Notes: generated from the sequence alone by a model not told the origin. Counted from the stretch's first letter, positions 1 to 12,608 are shown. The stretch: DNA of 64,000 nucleotides from Magicicada septendecula (GCA_034769895.1 CM068372.1:237484343-237548342), one strand, 5' to 3'. A program made the numbers and translations.

Positions 1-168
1 ATGTTTATTGATTTCTGCAAATATTCCTTCCTCTTGTTCTTCCATTCGTGTTAATCTATTGTCTAAATTACCCCATTCCTCGTCTGTCATCTCCCCCACA
101 ACACCTCGAAATTCTTTCTCCCACTCATCCCACGCAAAATCACTATCATTACTTTGTATTATAGACAT
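1..168 (-). CDS. Partial gag-like ORF of an LTR element that runs off the left edge
   Basis: On the minus strand an ATG at 168-166 opens a frame that stays open to base 1 (56 codons). The protein begins MSIIQSNDSDFAWDEWEKEF and is acidic. Its motif WEKEF...MTDEEW resembles the start of the G gag ORF at 5331 (QWEKFCDMF...MTDDDW), so the two are related. A primer-binding site lies upstream (375-392) followed by an LTR (394-1722), the order expected for a minus-strand LTR retrotransposon whose body lies left of the window. Nothing enzymatic is visible in the part shown. Function as a structural (Gag) protein is inferred from position only. Confidence 0.6.
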   Translation of the reverse strand, partial: MSIIQSNDSDFAWDEWEKEFRGVVGEMTDEEWGNLDNRLTRMEEQEEGIFAEINKH

Positions 169-374
169 TTTTAAAGTTCGTTTGTATAACACTCTTATAT
201 ATAAAACTACTATTTTTCTATACTCAAAACGCCTAATAACTACTGTGAATCACACCACAAAAATAACCTACGTGATTATGTGCGATACAATTTTTTATAC
301 ATTCGTCATTACCACATCCTATTTTCTGTGTATTAAAATAGGTCTATCTCGTATAAAATTACAATTAAACGAAA

Positions 375-392
375 ATCCTGGCAGGGTCGCCA
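375..392 (-). promoter_or_regulatory. Primer-binding site of the left-edge LTR element
   Basis: The minus strand reads TGGCGACCCTGCCAGGAT, starting 2 nt inside the LTR end at 394. It is complementary to a tRNA 3' end plus CCA; I did not assign the tRNA. It is close to the PBS of element G (TGGCGACTCGCTGCCAGGAT). Confidence 0.65.
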
Positions 393-393
393 G

Positions 394-1722
394 TGTGACG
401 TTAAAAAATATGCCGAAATATAAAATAAATAAAATCCACTGCCAGAACTTACCTGTACGCAATCCCATCCACTTACCTGTTATTCGAATTTTACCAGAAG
501 ACCAAGGTCGCCACGATTATTTTTTATATAGGATAAAATATCAGAAACCTTTACACTCCACCTTAAGTAAAAAGGACAATTTTGCGATCTGACCCCACCC
601 AATTAATAATTCAGAAAGATTCCGGTCCGTTAGGCGAATTTCGCAACACAGAAATGAGAAAGTGGTAATGACGAAATAACTTAGACTAACACATTGTTTG
701 GAAGTAAACTAAATAATTTTAATTAATTAAAAACCGTTTTAATGATTAGCACAAGAACACTAAAACACATTTTGAAATATACATTTATGGATCATATTTA
801 AATATTATATAAGACAGCCCATTCTGCCCACACACACTCTCACACAATTTAATACTTTACCCCTTTGTTTATTATACTTTACAAATCCCTTTTTTGTATT
901 GAAACTGTCCACTACCGCAATCCCGTACGAACACGTGTTTTGTCCCCGATTCAATGTCCGTTAATTCACTTTGTCGTCATTTCACTGTACCAACATATGA
1001 CAGCGATATGTTTGGTAAATTCTGGGGTCCCGGTCGGTCTTATTGAATTAATTACATTTTACAAAAACTCAACCAACCGGGCCCGAAACGAAACTGTAAG
1101 CGTGTGTCTGCAGTCGGCTTCTATTGGACTATATGGCGTCTCTGACTAAGGTAGACTGTGTAACGTGGACCGCGAGCGGGAGGAAGCAGCGGTTCACTGC
1201 CACCTGGTTTTAGTCGCCGTTCATGCTTAATTTGTTGTGGCGTATTCCTCCTATGCATGCAACTTAGTCGTTCTATGTGTGGTAACCGAGGACGATATTC
1301 GCCTCTGCTACACTGATGTCACTAGTAGTAGGCGTGGCTTAATGACATTTCCTGTAGCTGGCTGGTTGGTGCTACAAACTGTTCGTTCCAGCGCCATGTT
1401 TTACAGCTTTGCAGGATTTTTTACGGCGTCACTAACAACGCCCCATCCTGATTGTTACTTGCGGGAGTGGTCACACATATGCACATTTCTGAGAAATTCG
1501 GGGAGGCGCGAATTCCTTACAGAGTTACTCAACACAAAATGCGTCTCTGCTTTGTTACACCACGGTTCCACTTGCCATGTGTTCTGTTGTAATGAAAAAA
1601 CGTTCGTCGGGAAATAAAACTTTCACAATAAATTTATAAAATCCCACAAAAAATGAAATAAATAAAAATACAAATGCCCCCTACTGTAAGAAATAAAATG
1701 ACCCAATTTTAGACGCGTTACA
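394..1722 (-). repeat. LTR 1: 5' LTR of the left-edge element, in the 3' LTR position of element G
   Basis: It begins TGTGACG (plus strand) next to the PBS and ends about GCGTTACA at 1722. Order and many short blocks match the LTR at 5609-6854 (the shared stretch ACTTACCTG, the GGACAATTTTGC block, the AATAATTCAGAA block), but with heavy divergence. Two GGTAAGT splice-donor sequences lie on the minus strand at 477-471 and 453-447. The right end abuts G internal sequence with no polypurine tract, so some sequence was lost there. ORFs inside (for example around 865-1149 and 1237-1617) are judged spurious. Confidence 0.55.
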
Positions 1723-4000
1723 CCTTCTGACTCTAATACTCACTTAACAGCTTCACCTAGTATGACACCCATCTATCAAAATATCTACCAACCATTCTCT
1801 ACCCCTAACTTACTACTCTAACTCATTTTGCATCATTCTACCCTTATAACAAAATACTCTCTACCCCTTTGTACTCAGGATGTGTGTTCCCTTCCCAATG
1901 CTCATTCCCTTATTTGGTTCCTGGACCCCTAGGTAACCCTTTCTGGTGCCTATTGGTTCCCCTCCCGCCACAACGCTTATCGTTGAGGACTCCTTATCAC
2001 ACCGCTCCCTTTACAAAATCACCATCAACTAATTACTCTCCCGTTACCTCATTTTCATCTACAAAATATCTCCATTTATTTATTACCTCAATATATCACT
2101 CATTACTCTACATATTTACCCATAGCTACTGTGTCACTATCAGTATTCAAATTCTACATTACTCTTATTCACAACAATCTTACTTTGTTCAACTCCCCTT
2201 CTAAACTTAACTTGGACTGATTTAAATGTACTAACTCAATAATAATCACCCAAAATCTAACTTTTACCGCATTTTACATTTTAACTCTTGAAAATTCAAA
2301 ACTATCTCAATTCATTATACCATTTAATTCAAAATCTCTTAAACACATTGAAAATACTATATTCAAATATTAATTATATTCAAACATTTAATTACATAGA
2401 AAAATTTGCAAATCTTTTATAAGTGATATAACTTACTACATTTATAATTCCAGCAATCAGCTGATTTTCTTGGCAAGGTGAATGACCTTACTACAGATAT
2501 ATTTCAAAATTATATAAAGTACACATGTTCATAATTCTTATCCCTAATATACTACATACAATTAATACAAATACACAAACTACATAGTTATCATCATAAA
2601 ATATTGTTGGATTTAAAATCCCTACCATTACATCTAGTACTTAAAATCTTTTTGCTCTCATAGGGACATACATCGCTACTCATTGAGTCATAGTCATAGC
2701 AACAGTTACTGAACAGCTCTATGGATTGTCAACCCCCAACTCTCTCTATAGAGTCGTGTTATAAGCTGACCGCCCGCTGTTTACAGAGGTCGTCACCCTC
2801 TCACTGAATTTTCAGTTACCCTCCCACTTCATCATTTACTTAAAATCCCCCCGTACACCCCCTGGCTTGTAATTGCCAGCTCCTGTTCCACATACACTAT
2901 TTTTTCCTGCTGGTGGACTGTGGCGTCCATTTGCATTCCCAAGAACTGAAGTTTACATATATAAGGTATAGACGCTGCCTATACCGTTCATGGTTCAGCG
3001 TTACATAAAAAATTCGGTATTACTGACGTCTGAGGACACCAGTAATCCTACTAAAATGATTCACACACCCTTAATACGGAACTATCGACACCTTCGACGA
3101 TAGCCGCTGTTCCATAGTTATGTAGTTTCCCCTGTGTTACCCCCCGGTTCAATTTCAAAGTTCACCAATTTTGTAACTACTTACATAAATCCACGGCCAG
3201 GGCCTGGTGAAACCGTGACTGCCCAAAATGTGGGGAAACTACCAAAAGACATATAAGGCTTACACTGACACCGCTACTGCAATTCACGGAAGGTCAACTC
3301 TTATATGTTTGGTTATATTTTTACTTGATTAACTTTCATGTTTACATTTTAGATTCATATATACTTTACATTTAAACATTAAACCTTTTGCCTTATATAA
3401 ATTGCATTATAAAATTCATACTTACAGTACATCACTCAACACTATCATAGACAAACAAATATAAACATCAAACACCAATAACTCCATGTACCTTCTGAAA
3501 CATTTTAACATTCATAAGATTCCATAACGAAGTACACTTTATATTTACTTATTTCTTATTTATTATCAAGTTTAAATCTCATACAAATAATTTAAATTCA
3601 TCATCAAAATTTCTTTATATAACATTTTAAATCAATCAAAAATATTTAGACATCTCAAATTATTTTAATTTCATCAAGTATTGAAAGCACAACATATTTT
3701 ACTCACCTTACTCCACAACAATCACAATTCATTTATTATCGTCTTCAAAATTATTCTCATTATTTATTTAGTCTGTCAAAATATTATTATTATTATTAAA
3801 ACAATTTCTACTACCTACACACATTGTTTACATTATATACTTGTTACAATACAAACACAATTCATTTCACTAAAATTTATTTACAATTTCTTGTCATTAA
3901 TTTTTCTGTTTTCCACACTTCATTTTCTAAGTCAGCAAGGTCATAACCACAAATTAAAATATTTAAAATGTCCATTTATTGAGTTTATAATTATTACCCT
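1723..4000 (-). other. 3' untranslated internal region of element G
   Basis: No coding sequence is visible. It aligns by eye with the 3' region of element D (13545-15480), for example the GACTCTAATACTC and GTATGACACCCATCTATCAA stretches. It keeps the CAACG-loop-CGTTG hairpin at 1971-1985 and the block with GTACTCAGGATGTGTG before it. The roughly 900 bases that in D lie between this point and the LTR, including the polypurine tract and its hairpin, are missing. Confidence 0.55.
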
Positions 4001-5331
4001 CCATCATCGTATAAATATCTGATATATTTATAACATAAATCATTTTTATTGACCTTCAATTTGTTAATTTTATTATTATAATAACTGTGTTCTCAAATGT
4101 TTCCATTATCCAGTAACAATGTTTTATAGGCTTACCCCACATTATTATTATCTCATACAACCTGTCTACTTTTGGAATTCTGGTCTTGTCACCGTCAGTG
4201 TTCTTGTTTAACATTTTATCATCATACTCTTCCACTACATTCATCACAACATCAGGTAAGTTTGCCTCATTTACAGCAGTATTATCCAAATATTCATCTA
4301 TCTCTATTTCATAATGTAAGTTACTTTTTTCACCTCTCAATATCTAAACTCTGCACTAACCTTTCATAACCTCTATTAACCTCAAAAATCTCTATTTCTC
4401 TCTTTGTCATCACAATACCTCTCATAACCCCCTGAACTATCTCATTCCATGCAAAGGGCACAGCAAACTTACTATATGTCTTGGCACTTTCAAGACCATC
4501 ACAAAAATTAAAGGGACCATCTGAAGACACCTCGTCTTCCACACAACTACCGGAGGAACCTTCGTCCTCATAAAACGCATATGGAGCCTTTACTCCACTT
4601 ATATCACAGGGAAAATTTGCCCTCTGCCCTCCATACTCACGTAATCTCTCTTCATACTCTCTCTCTAACTGATAAACATTTATTTCTACCCCTTTACAAC
4701 CCATTACTCTCTCACTCTCACTAACTATTTCTACCTTATCACTATCTATTTTCCTTATATCACCTTTAAATAGCTCGTTTTCCACTATTTTATCACTGTT
4801 ACTTATTAATTCCTCTTTATAACTGTCACTTACCTTGTTAATCTCCCCATTATTTATATTCTCACCGGCGTATAACTTACCACCATAATTGCCGTTTTCT
4901 GTCACCCCTACACTCTCATCTGTATTGACACCATTGTCGTCTGTTATTTTGTTATTTCCATTTATACTATTTTTACTTACCTCATTCTCTGTTACTTGAT
5001 CGTCTTTTTCGTTTAATTGGTCTGTCTCTTTACCATTTACCCCCATTTTAATCTCACAATTATCATTATCCAATATTTTATTATCTAACGCTACCACTTC
5101 CACTATTTTACTTTCACTAACCCCTTCACTTACCTCGTTATTTCGTTTACTAGTGTCATCACTAATAGTGCCACCACTATTCTCTCTTATAAACTTGTCT
5201 AATTCCGGGTCTTGTTTAATATCCTCATTAAATTTACGCCAATCATCATCAGTCATTTTTTCCATATACCTCTTGAACATGTCACAGAATTTCTCCCATT
5301 GCTCCGCAAAGGTTTCTTGTGCCTCAGCCAT
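4001..5331 (-). pseudogene. Gag-like gene of element G, broken by frameshifts
   Basis: The minus-strand ATG at 5331 opens 333 codons (to 4330), starting MAEAQETFAEQWEKFCDMF. The middle is low-complexity, rich in Asn, Asp, Glu and Ser. The conserved core follows (QLEREYEERLREYGGQRANF) and then the KREIEIFEVNRGYERLVQ helix. The family continues past this point in the next frame (4340-4056, with EIEIDEYLD and NKNTDGDKTRIPKVDRLYE), and the family ending LYDDGG is visible near 4001-4020 in yet another frame. At least two frameshifts therefore break the C-terminal half. No CCHC zinc knuckle, protease or polymerase is present. Confidence 0.6.
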
Positions 5332-5584
5332 TTTAACCTAATTTTTTATTATAATCCCCTTTATACAAAATAATTACAACCCTCCCAATGCACGATAATT
5401 GTACACATTAATTCAAAATACTCAACACATAAAATCGTAATCAATATGTAAACGTACACTACCCAAACATAACCTAGTCACACATACGTAACGTAAATAT
5501 ATACGATCAATTTTACAAATACGCCGTTACCAAATCCTACTTTCTGTGCTTTAAAATAGGTCTACCTCGCATAAAATTATATCA

Positions 5585-5606
5585 GGATCCTGGCAGCGAG
5601 TCGCCA
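5585..5606 (-). promoter_or_regulatory. Primer-binding site of element G
   Basis: The minus strand reads TGGCGACTCGCTGCCAGGAT then CC, beginning 2 nt from the LTR that starts at 5609. It is the same PBS class as the left-edge element and differs from the tRNA-Lys class used by A, B and D. Confidence 0.6.
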
Positions 5607-5608
5607 AT

Positions 5609-6854
5609 TGTTAATAAACAAACTTAATCGAAATAAATAAAATAAAAATACAACTGCCAGGAACTTACCTGCGATCTTTTCGCTTACTTACCTTTCATAT
5701 AAAAAACACGGCCATCAGAAGTCCAGAGTCGCCACGACGTTTTAGGCTATACATCGAAACCTTACACTCTACCTTAATACAACAAAAGGGACAATTTTGC
5801 AATCTGACTACCCCCCCAATAATAATTCAGAAGATATCCGGGAATGTTAGATGAATTTTTCAGCACAAAACACTAGGAAGTGGTAACGACGAAATAACTG
5901 CAACTAACACATTTTATATTATGGAACAAATAGGTTTACTGTTCAGCTTTCTTTTTCTTCGAAAATTACACGAAATAGAAAAAATACAATCAATCATTTC
6001 TGTGAATTGCTATGGTAAATCTTATATAGATATATTTATAAAGGCCGCCCAGTATTTGCATACACACACATTTAAATTGTTCCCTTAATTTAGAGCGCTC
6101 TTTGACATTTAGGATAATTATAATAAAAATGGGTCGCCGCCTACTTAACTTTCTGCTTCCTACTTCACCTCGTGTCGCACTGTGTACCTGTCCAAATATT
6201 TTGTCTGTTCACCACCTTTTCAATTCTTTTTTCTTCACTCCACTTACGTCACTCTGAGATATTGTTTCACTATATTTTATGAATGTTTAAACTTTTACAA
6301 TTGAAATAATTTATTTGGGGCAACTGAGTCTTAGCATGCGTCTAGCCGACGCAGCGGCGGTAGGTCAACTGCCGTTACATGCGGGCGGAAGTCACTGCCT
6401 TTCGTCTACCAAATTTTGCCGTGTTCACAGCCTTCATGTGGCAAATTGTTAGTAGTGGCACCGGGAACATGGTTTGTGAGTGCTCCCAAAGCGTTGACGA
6501 AATTGCACTGCCATTCGTCACGTCACTCAAGTGGGTGTAGTTTCAATTATATTTCCGCTCGCAACCTCGCACGGGGTATACAAATTTCACAAATTAGCCA
6601 TGTTGGTTGAGGTCTCTAAGCGTCCTGTCCGTGTGCTTGCTCGTGTTCGCGCGCACTGGTGTGTCACACAACACTTTATTTCCTGGAATTGAATTGCATT
6701 CCACGGTCACACCTTGCAAAACTATGTGACTGCGTTCTTTGTCTGGCTGACACCGTTTTATGTAGTGGACTTGCTACCTTATTTATGCATGGGGATTACA
6801 ATTGACAATGACATAATTTTAATAAAATAAAATACCCCTTTCTGTCCCATTACA
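5609..6854 (-). repeat. LTR 2: 5' LTR of element G
   Basis: It begins TGTTAATAAAC beside the PBS and ends CCCATTACA. Minus-strand splice-donor sequences GGTAAGT occur at 5692-5686 and 5669-5663. It matches LTR 1 in block order but is too diverged to be a fresh partner LTR. I found no target duplication at its right side. Confidence 0.6.
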
Positions 6855-7619
6855 CCAGGTAGTTCGTAATCAATTATTATTGTTAATTCGAATGTATGAA
6901 GCTAAAGTAAGCACCTTGTGAGTAATAAACAAGTAAATTGTCAAATAACAAACGTGGTAAACAATTATTGAAACAGGTATTAATTATTTTTCTCAATTAA
7001 AAGAGTTGCGATTTAAAGGCACTCAAACAACCATTTGGCGGCCTGAATGTGTGAAGCGCCAACAGTTTAAAAACAAAACAAACCATAAGGAAAATAATTA
7101 AAGAAATTCTGTTAAATACTCAATCAAAGAAATAAATTAATCTCAATTATTTATTTTTTTTTTATTCTTTGACTAAATTCTTTTTTATGGAACAAGATCT
7201 AACGATTCCATATAGCGCATTTTAGCTCACTTACTAACAAACAGTAGAATTATACTGTTTTGACAAACCAACAGTATAATAATATACTGCTATCATCTGA
7301 CGACCAGTACAGACAGAACTAAACACTACCAGTACTACACCACAGGTACGTGAAGGTTTTAAGTACTTAATATTTTTGTCAAACACATTACTGTATACCG
7401 ACGATCTAGATCTACGGAAGTGCTACTGAACTTCTAGTGAACTCCGAAGTGAACCACATTCGAATAACAGTGATTACAATACATAATTTATTAACTAAAT
7501 AAAAAATTAATTAAAACAAATAGACAAATCAAACCAATTAAATAAAAATTCAAAATTATTGATCACCGAACTTAAATAAAGAGATACGTAAGTAGTGCGT
7601 ATTAGAGTGACGACAACAA
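6855..7619. other. Intergenic sequence, nothing recognised
   Basis: AT-rich sequence with poly-T and short ORFs only. No coding region, terminal repeat or element boundary that I can support. Confidence 0.5.
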
Positions 7620-7960
7620 CGTGTGGCTGAATAACACACACAGAGTTAAATATTATAACGCACACAGTAATTTTGCCCGATAATAACTCTTGAACCGCAC
7701 TGTAATTTATCGTGACTAATACTGAATTGAACGTTGTTGAGTACTGGTATATATAGCCTGCTGAAAATCTAGACGATTCCACATACTATGTATTACCTCT
7801 AAACTACGTAATTGCTTGCGCCCTTGACACAGTGAGAGCGGCCGTGTGAATTCTCGCGCCATCTAGCAAATGCGTCAACAAGCACGTACGCCACACGCTT
7901 ACATTCTGGATCACTCTGGAACATTGATAAACACGTAGATTGTTCTGTGATGTCGTAACA
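7620..7960 (-). repeat. LTR-like promoter segment, inverted partner of 21020-21360
   Basis: On the minus strand it starts TGTTACGACATCACAGAACA and carries GATCCAGAATGTAAGCGTG, GACGCATTTGCTAGA and a CTATATATACCAGTACTC box. Nearly the same sequence occurs on the plus strand from 21020. TG start, TATA-like box and a downstream TCAGTATTAG initiator-like motif suggest LTR U3 DNA of a separate retroelement family. Sequence diverges after about 340 bases, so the full LTR length is unknown. Confidence 0.5.
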
Positions 7961-8655
7961 ATACGTATTATTTATTTCCATGCACAGGTATAAACTTTTA
8001 ACAGCTTATGCACATTTCAAAGAAGCAAAGTCTACATCATCAGGTTTCAAATTTATTGTTTCATTCAATACATACCGTTAAATACATAAAATACAGTCTT
8101 CTGATGTGTATTAATACTATGACCATGCATCAGGTTGTGTAAAAATTTAATACTTGTACATTAATGATTCTTTTAATTATTGTAAATATTCTCTGAGAAA
8201 CTCAAAACTTATAATGTAACGAAATTTGTATTCAAAAGGAAATGACTGAATTCCAAAATAACAACAAATTTAAGAAATCATCAACTCCTACTGTTATGAG
8301 GATCACACTCTTATTATATCAATTTTTGTATATTACCTAGTACACTTTATGTACATGGATAATAGCAGTCACAAAGTCAACAAATAATATCACAACATAA
8401 TTTAACACCTCACGCTTACATTAATATCACATTGTAATCACTTGTATAAACAGTTTATAGAAGTGAACTGCTGTCACATGCAGTTGGTCTTTTTTGTTTT
8501 TGTCAATATAAACAAGATTGTAATCACTAAAAAGGATCTAGAATTGTTTACTCAGTCTTTTCGTTATTGTTTTTGATGGAGAATAATGTTTATGCCAGAC
8601 TCCTTACTTTCCTATGCTATGAGTAACAATAACATTTACTCTAGTAAAACCCCTA
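7961..8655. other. Intergenic sequence, nothing recognised
   Basis: AT-rich; no coding region or repeat boundary supported. Confidence 0.45.
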
Positions 8656-9131
8656 TACAGGTGTCCCATGAGAAATGGGACATAGTTCAGGAATGGATTC
8701 TATAGGATGGAATAAAGAAGAAATTTCATATAAGCATAGGTCCAAAAATGCTTCATTTTTGATTTACGCCATGTGAAAATTTTCACCTTGATTTCTACTC
8801 AACAGCTACAATTAAGCGTATTCTTGGAACTTAGAGTAAATTTGGTGGTTTCGTTTGGTTTTTGCCTGAAAAATTGAAAGAAGAGGGTTCCAGAACTGTA
8901 TCATGAGTAGTTTTATAGAAAAGTTCTGTAAATCTCAAAAAGTGGTGTCAAAAAACTTTTGTAGGTTTGATGTAAATTTAATTGTTTAAATTCCCAATAA
9001 ATAAATGTACATTTGTAATACAATTTATGCAGCATTTAATTCTGACAAATTGATGAATGAAAAGTCAATAAAAAAATTAATTCAACAACACCGTCTTGTT
9101 GAACGAACATTAGCAGCCTTTTTTCAAGATA
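8656..9131 (-). pseudogene. 3' part of a DDE transposase remnant with an end repeat
   Basis: Read on the minus strand, this continues the transposase fragment at 19886-20345 after the mariner insertion: LLEDI stops at the mariner and this side resumes, giving FVQQDG, the conserved QQDGAP-type motif around the second catalytic Asp of IS630/Tc1-like DDE transposases. Coding similarity fades after that. The far end carries GTGTCCCATGAGAAATGGGAC (about 8662-8682), a small palindrome of the kind found at ends of such elements. Many stops; clearly dead. Confidence 0.5.
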
Positions 9132-9223
9132 TACGAGGTGCATTCAAAAAAAGACCGAACTTTCACAATACCACGGCTGTACACGCAGAGAGTGGAGCGA
9201 CAAGTGGTACTGATAGCAGCAAC

Positions 9224-9227
9224 ATTA
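9224..9227. repeat. Target-site duplication ATTA, left copy
   Basis: ATTA immediately precedes the LTR at 9228 and recurs at 18706-18709 right after the last LTR. This shows the three-LTR composite behaves as one insertion into the mariner. Confidence 0.75.
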
Positions 9228-9619
9228 TGTTAAGTTTTATTTACTTTAATTATTTAATATCTGTCTATCGGTACATAACCACTTGTTGACGTCTGTATGC
9301 AGACGCCATCTTTAAAGTTAGCCAACTGAAAACATATGTACTTACCAAAATCGGGTCCTTTTCGGCGAACACAGGAGAACAGAATTATGGCTGTTTGAAA
9401 TAAAGAAAGCTTTACTTATTATCCATAATTAAGTTTTATTAACATTTAATTATTTTCTTTCATCATTATTTACTTTTTAAAAGATCATTGACAAACTATC
9501 TCTTCACATAGAAAAATTGAAACAGGGTATAAAAAATTTTAAATAATAAAATATCAAGAAATTAAATACAACTAAATTTTAAAACACAAACCAGCCTTCT
9601 TTATATACCTACTTTCACT

Positions 9620-9666
<47 letters not shown>

Positions 9667-10300
9667 ACTTTATACCCTTAGAGATCTCATTTCTTTTTAA
9701 AATATAATAATAATGTTAAATTTGTGATTTCCATTCTTATTCAAATTTGTTTTATTTCTTTGCTACTTAGCTGATTTTGAGTCTTGAAGACGTCGCTTTG
9801 CTCTACACACACATTTTATTTTCACTGATAATTTATTCAATTAATAATTGCCGAAACTGTTATTAAATAAAGAAAACTGTCATTCACCTCATTTATGTAT
9901 TATTTTATATCACATTTTTTAAACCGTTATCTACATTTTTGTTGTTTTGCGGGCGCGACGAAATTACGCCCAGCCCGCGGACGCGCGAACTGTTTGCGTC
10001 TGTAGCTGTTAGATGTTCCTTGCCGACTGCTGAGACGAACGCCACTACTTTGTGTAGTCGCTGCTGCTGTTCACCAACTTTTCCATTGTGTTAAGTTTGT
10101 ATTCCTACGCCAGTAGTAGTTTCGTCTAACGCACCCACATTCCAACGTTGGGATTGTCTCTGACGTAATATGGTTCGATCCGATGTTACATAACCTATTA
10201 CACAATTTGCAAGTCACTGGAGCTGACCTTGACACATTTTCGCTTGTTGTTTACTACGTCTTTATAATTTATGCATTATATTTTATAATCACTCCTGCCA
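9228..10300 (-). repeat. LTR a of composite C/D, truncated
   Basis: Nearly identical to 11444-12599 and 17535-18705 up to ACTCCTGCCA at 10300, where it is joined directly to the C-terminal part of a gag copy. The U3 end and the whole 3' untranslated region are missing. It contains a (CA)n run at 9621-9662 not expanded in the other two LTRs. Confidence 0.8.
9621..9662. repeat. (CA)n microsatellite in LTR a
   Basis: An uninterrupted run of CA dinucleotides. The equivalent spot in the sister LTRs (about 11830 and 17935) has only a few repeats, so the run expanded after the copies were made. Confidence 0.85.
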
Positions 10301-11269
10301 CATAATACACAACTCTCTATCTAAATCTCTCTCACTATAATACCATATCACACTCTCTCTACCATCCCACACAGAGGGCAAAAACTCATAAAAATTCGGG
10401 GAACAACTCAAAGACCTCATGTCTTCCAATAACAAGGGACTCTTACCCTTCAACAACATTTGTAAACACCTTGGTTCACAATAAACCTGGGGAAAATTTA
10501 CCCTCTGCCACCCTTCTACCTCTATACTATCTTTCCACTTTCTCTCTGACTCATAAACACACATTAACATTCCATTATTACATTCTAAAACTTCATCAGT
10601 ACTCTCAATATTTACCCCATTATTCTTTAACATCATATTTTCACTTATATTGTCATAATTCTCACTCCTATTACCTCAGAATTGTAGTTAACATCATTAT
10701 CATCACTATTCAATACTTTTCTATCTAACACTACTCTTCCACTAATTTGTCATCATTAATATTTGTCATCTAACTTCTTATTCAGTATCTGATTGAATTT
10801 ACATTCTAAATTTTTATTCATTTCATCAATTCTTTTCTCGCAACTGCTACTTATTGATTCTAAGACTTGTTCTGCAAATATATCAAGACGTGTATTAATT
10901 TCATTAATGTGTTTATTAAAATCTGAATTCTGTTGCTTAATTTCATTTCTAATTTCGTCAGATCTACTATTCTGTTCATCTAATTTCTCACTGAAACTAC
11001 TTTTAATTTCTTTGATTTCATTTTTCTGTTCATTCATGTTAATATCGTTTACATCAAAACGACTGTTTATTACTTGAAATTGTTTTTATAAAACACTCAT
11101 TACATCATTGTCGAATTGGCTATTACATTTCTTTGAGGTTGGAGTTGATAGAGTGCCCGAGTCATCTATAGCTGACTTCTTTTGATCGATTTACTGGGGT
11201 TGGATGAACCTCTGGTTCCCCCACACCAGACGACTCGCTCATTTCAACTACAATCTCGTTATTATCCAT
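10301..11269 (-). pseudogene. Gag-like gene of copy C, truncated at its 3' end and frameshifted
   Basis: ATG at 11269-11267 on the minus strand begins MDNNEIVVEMSESSG; a stop and a frame change follow. The coiled-coil part is the frame at 11037-10756 (MNEQKNEIKEIKSSFSEKLD...), and the conserved core is at 10636-10301 (ESERKWKDSIEVEGWQRVNF, then LKGKSPLLLEDM and FLPSVWDGRESVIWYY). It is a near-identical copy of 16025-17360 in D but stops at the deletion junction at 10300. One LLL in D is LL here (a 3-base difference). Confidence 0.7.
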
Positions 11270-11424
11270 TTGTTTAAATTATTTTATTTTTTACTTACTT
11301 ATAACACACATTCATCAATAACACTGTAACATAACCTTATGTGATTTTACGTACCAAAAAAAAATTTATTTTTCTTTCAAACAACCATTCTGCTCTCCCA
11401 GTAGGCCTACATTTATATAAAATT

Positions 11425-11442
11425 GTCCCTATTCGGGCGCCA
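11425..11442 (-). promoter_or_regulatory. tRNA-Lys-type primer-binding site, copy C
   Basis: The minus strand reads TGGCGCCCGAATAGGGAC, one base away from the retroviral-type tRNA-Lys PBS (TGGCGCCCGAACAGGGAC). It starts 1 nt from LTR b. Confidence 0.8.
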
Positions 11443-11443
11443 T

Positions 11444-12599
11444 TGTTACTGTTTATTAACATTTAATTATTTAATATCTGTCTATCGGTACATAACCATT
11501 TGTTGACGTCTGTATGCAGACGCCATCTTTAAAGTTAGCCAACTGAAAACATATGTACTTACCAAAATCGGGTCCTTTTCGGTGAACACAGGAGAACAGA
11601 ATTATGGCTGTTTGAAATAAAGAAAGCTTTACTTATTATCCATAATTAAGTTTTATTAACATTTAATTATTTTCTTTCATCATTATTTATCATTGACAAA
11701 CTATCTCTTCACATAGAAAAATTGAAACAGGGTATAAAAAATTTTAAATAATAAAATATCAAGAAATTAAATACAACTAAATTTTAAAACAAAACCAGCC
11801 TTCTTTATATACCTACTTTCACTCACGCATACACACACACAGTTACTTTATACCCTTAGAGATCTCATTTCTTTTTAAAATATAATAATAATGTTAAATT
11901 TGTGATTTCCATTCTTATTCAAATTTGTTTTATTTCTTTGCTACTTAGCTGATTTTGAGTCTTGAAGACGTCGCTTTGCTCTACACACACATTTTATTTT
12001 CACTGATAATTTATTCAATTAATAATTGCCGAAACTGTTATTAAATAAAGAAAACTGTCATTCACCTCATTTATGTATTATCTTATCACATTTTTGTTTT
12101 GCGGGCGTGACGAAATTACGCCCAGCCGGCGGACGCGCGAACTGTTTGCGTCCGTAGCTGTTAGATGTTCCTTGCCGACTGCTGAGACGAATGGCACTAC
12201 TTTGTGTAGTCGCTGCTGCTGTTCACCAACTTTTCCATTGTGTTAAGTTTGTATTCCTACGCCAGTAGTAGTTTCGTCTAACGCACCCACATTCCAACGT
12301 TGGGATTGTCTCTGACGTAATATGGTTCGATCCGATGTTACATAATCTATTACACAATTTGCAAGTCACTGGAGCTGACCTTGACACATTTTCGCTTGTT
12401 GTTTACTACGTCTTTATAATTTATGCATTATATTTTATAATCACTCCTGCCAATTTCGCTACCAATAAAATTTACCTTTATTGTGACTTTATGTTTACGT
12501 CTCCCAAATTATTATTATTACATCGTAAAAAATGCTATTTACTTTTATTAAAATACAAATTTATTTATTATCCCAGGTAGGCCAAAATGTCCCGTTACA
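11444..12599 (-). repeat. LTR b, shared middle LTR of composite C/D
   Basis: Starts TGTTACTG and ends CCCGTTACA, 1156 bp. A PBS lies on its left (copy C) and a polypurine tract on its right (copy D), so it serves as 5' LTR of C and 3' LTR of D. Minus-strand donor sequence GGTAAGT is present in the ACTTACCAAAATCGGG segment. Confidence 0.85.
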
Positions 12600-12600
12600 A

Positions 12601-12608
12601 TACCCCCT
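12601..12608 (-). promoter_or_regulatory. Polypurine tract of element D
   Basis: The minus strand reads TTGAGGGGGTAT just before TGTAACGGG of LTR b. A G-rich purine run next to the 3' LTR is the expected plus-strand primer. It directly abuts the hairpin at 12609-12648. Confidence 0.75.

Noticed and set aside
8-592. 194-codon plus-strand ORF at the left edge
   Set aside because: It overlaps the minus-strand gag start, PBS and LTR 1; composition fits an antisense reading of LTR DNA.
9639-9662. CA-rich runs as Z-DNA or regulatory sites
   Set aside because: Ordinary microsatellites, also at 25722-25756, 26728-26754 and 62621-62640.
12335-12580. 81-codon ORF present twice (also 18441-18686)
   Set aside because: LTR b and LTR c sequence; no coding signal beyond duplication.
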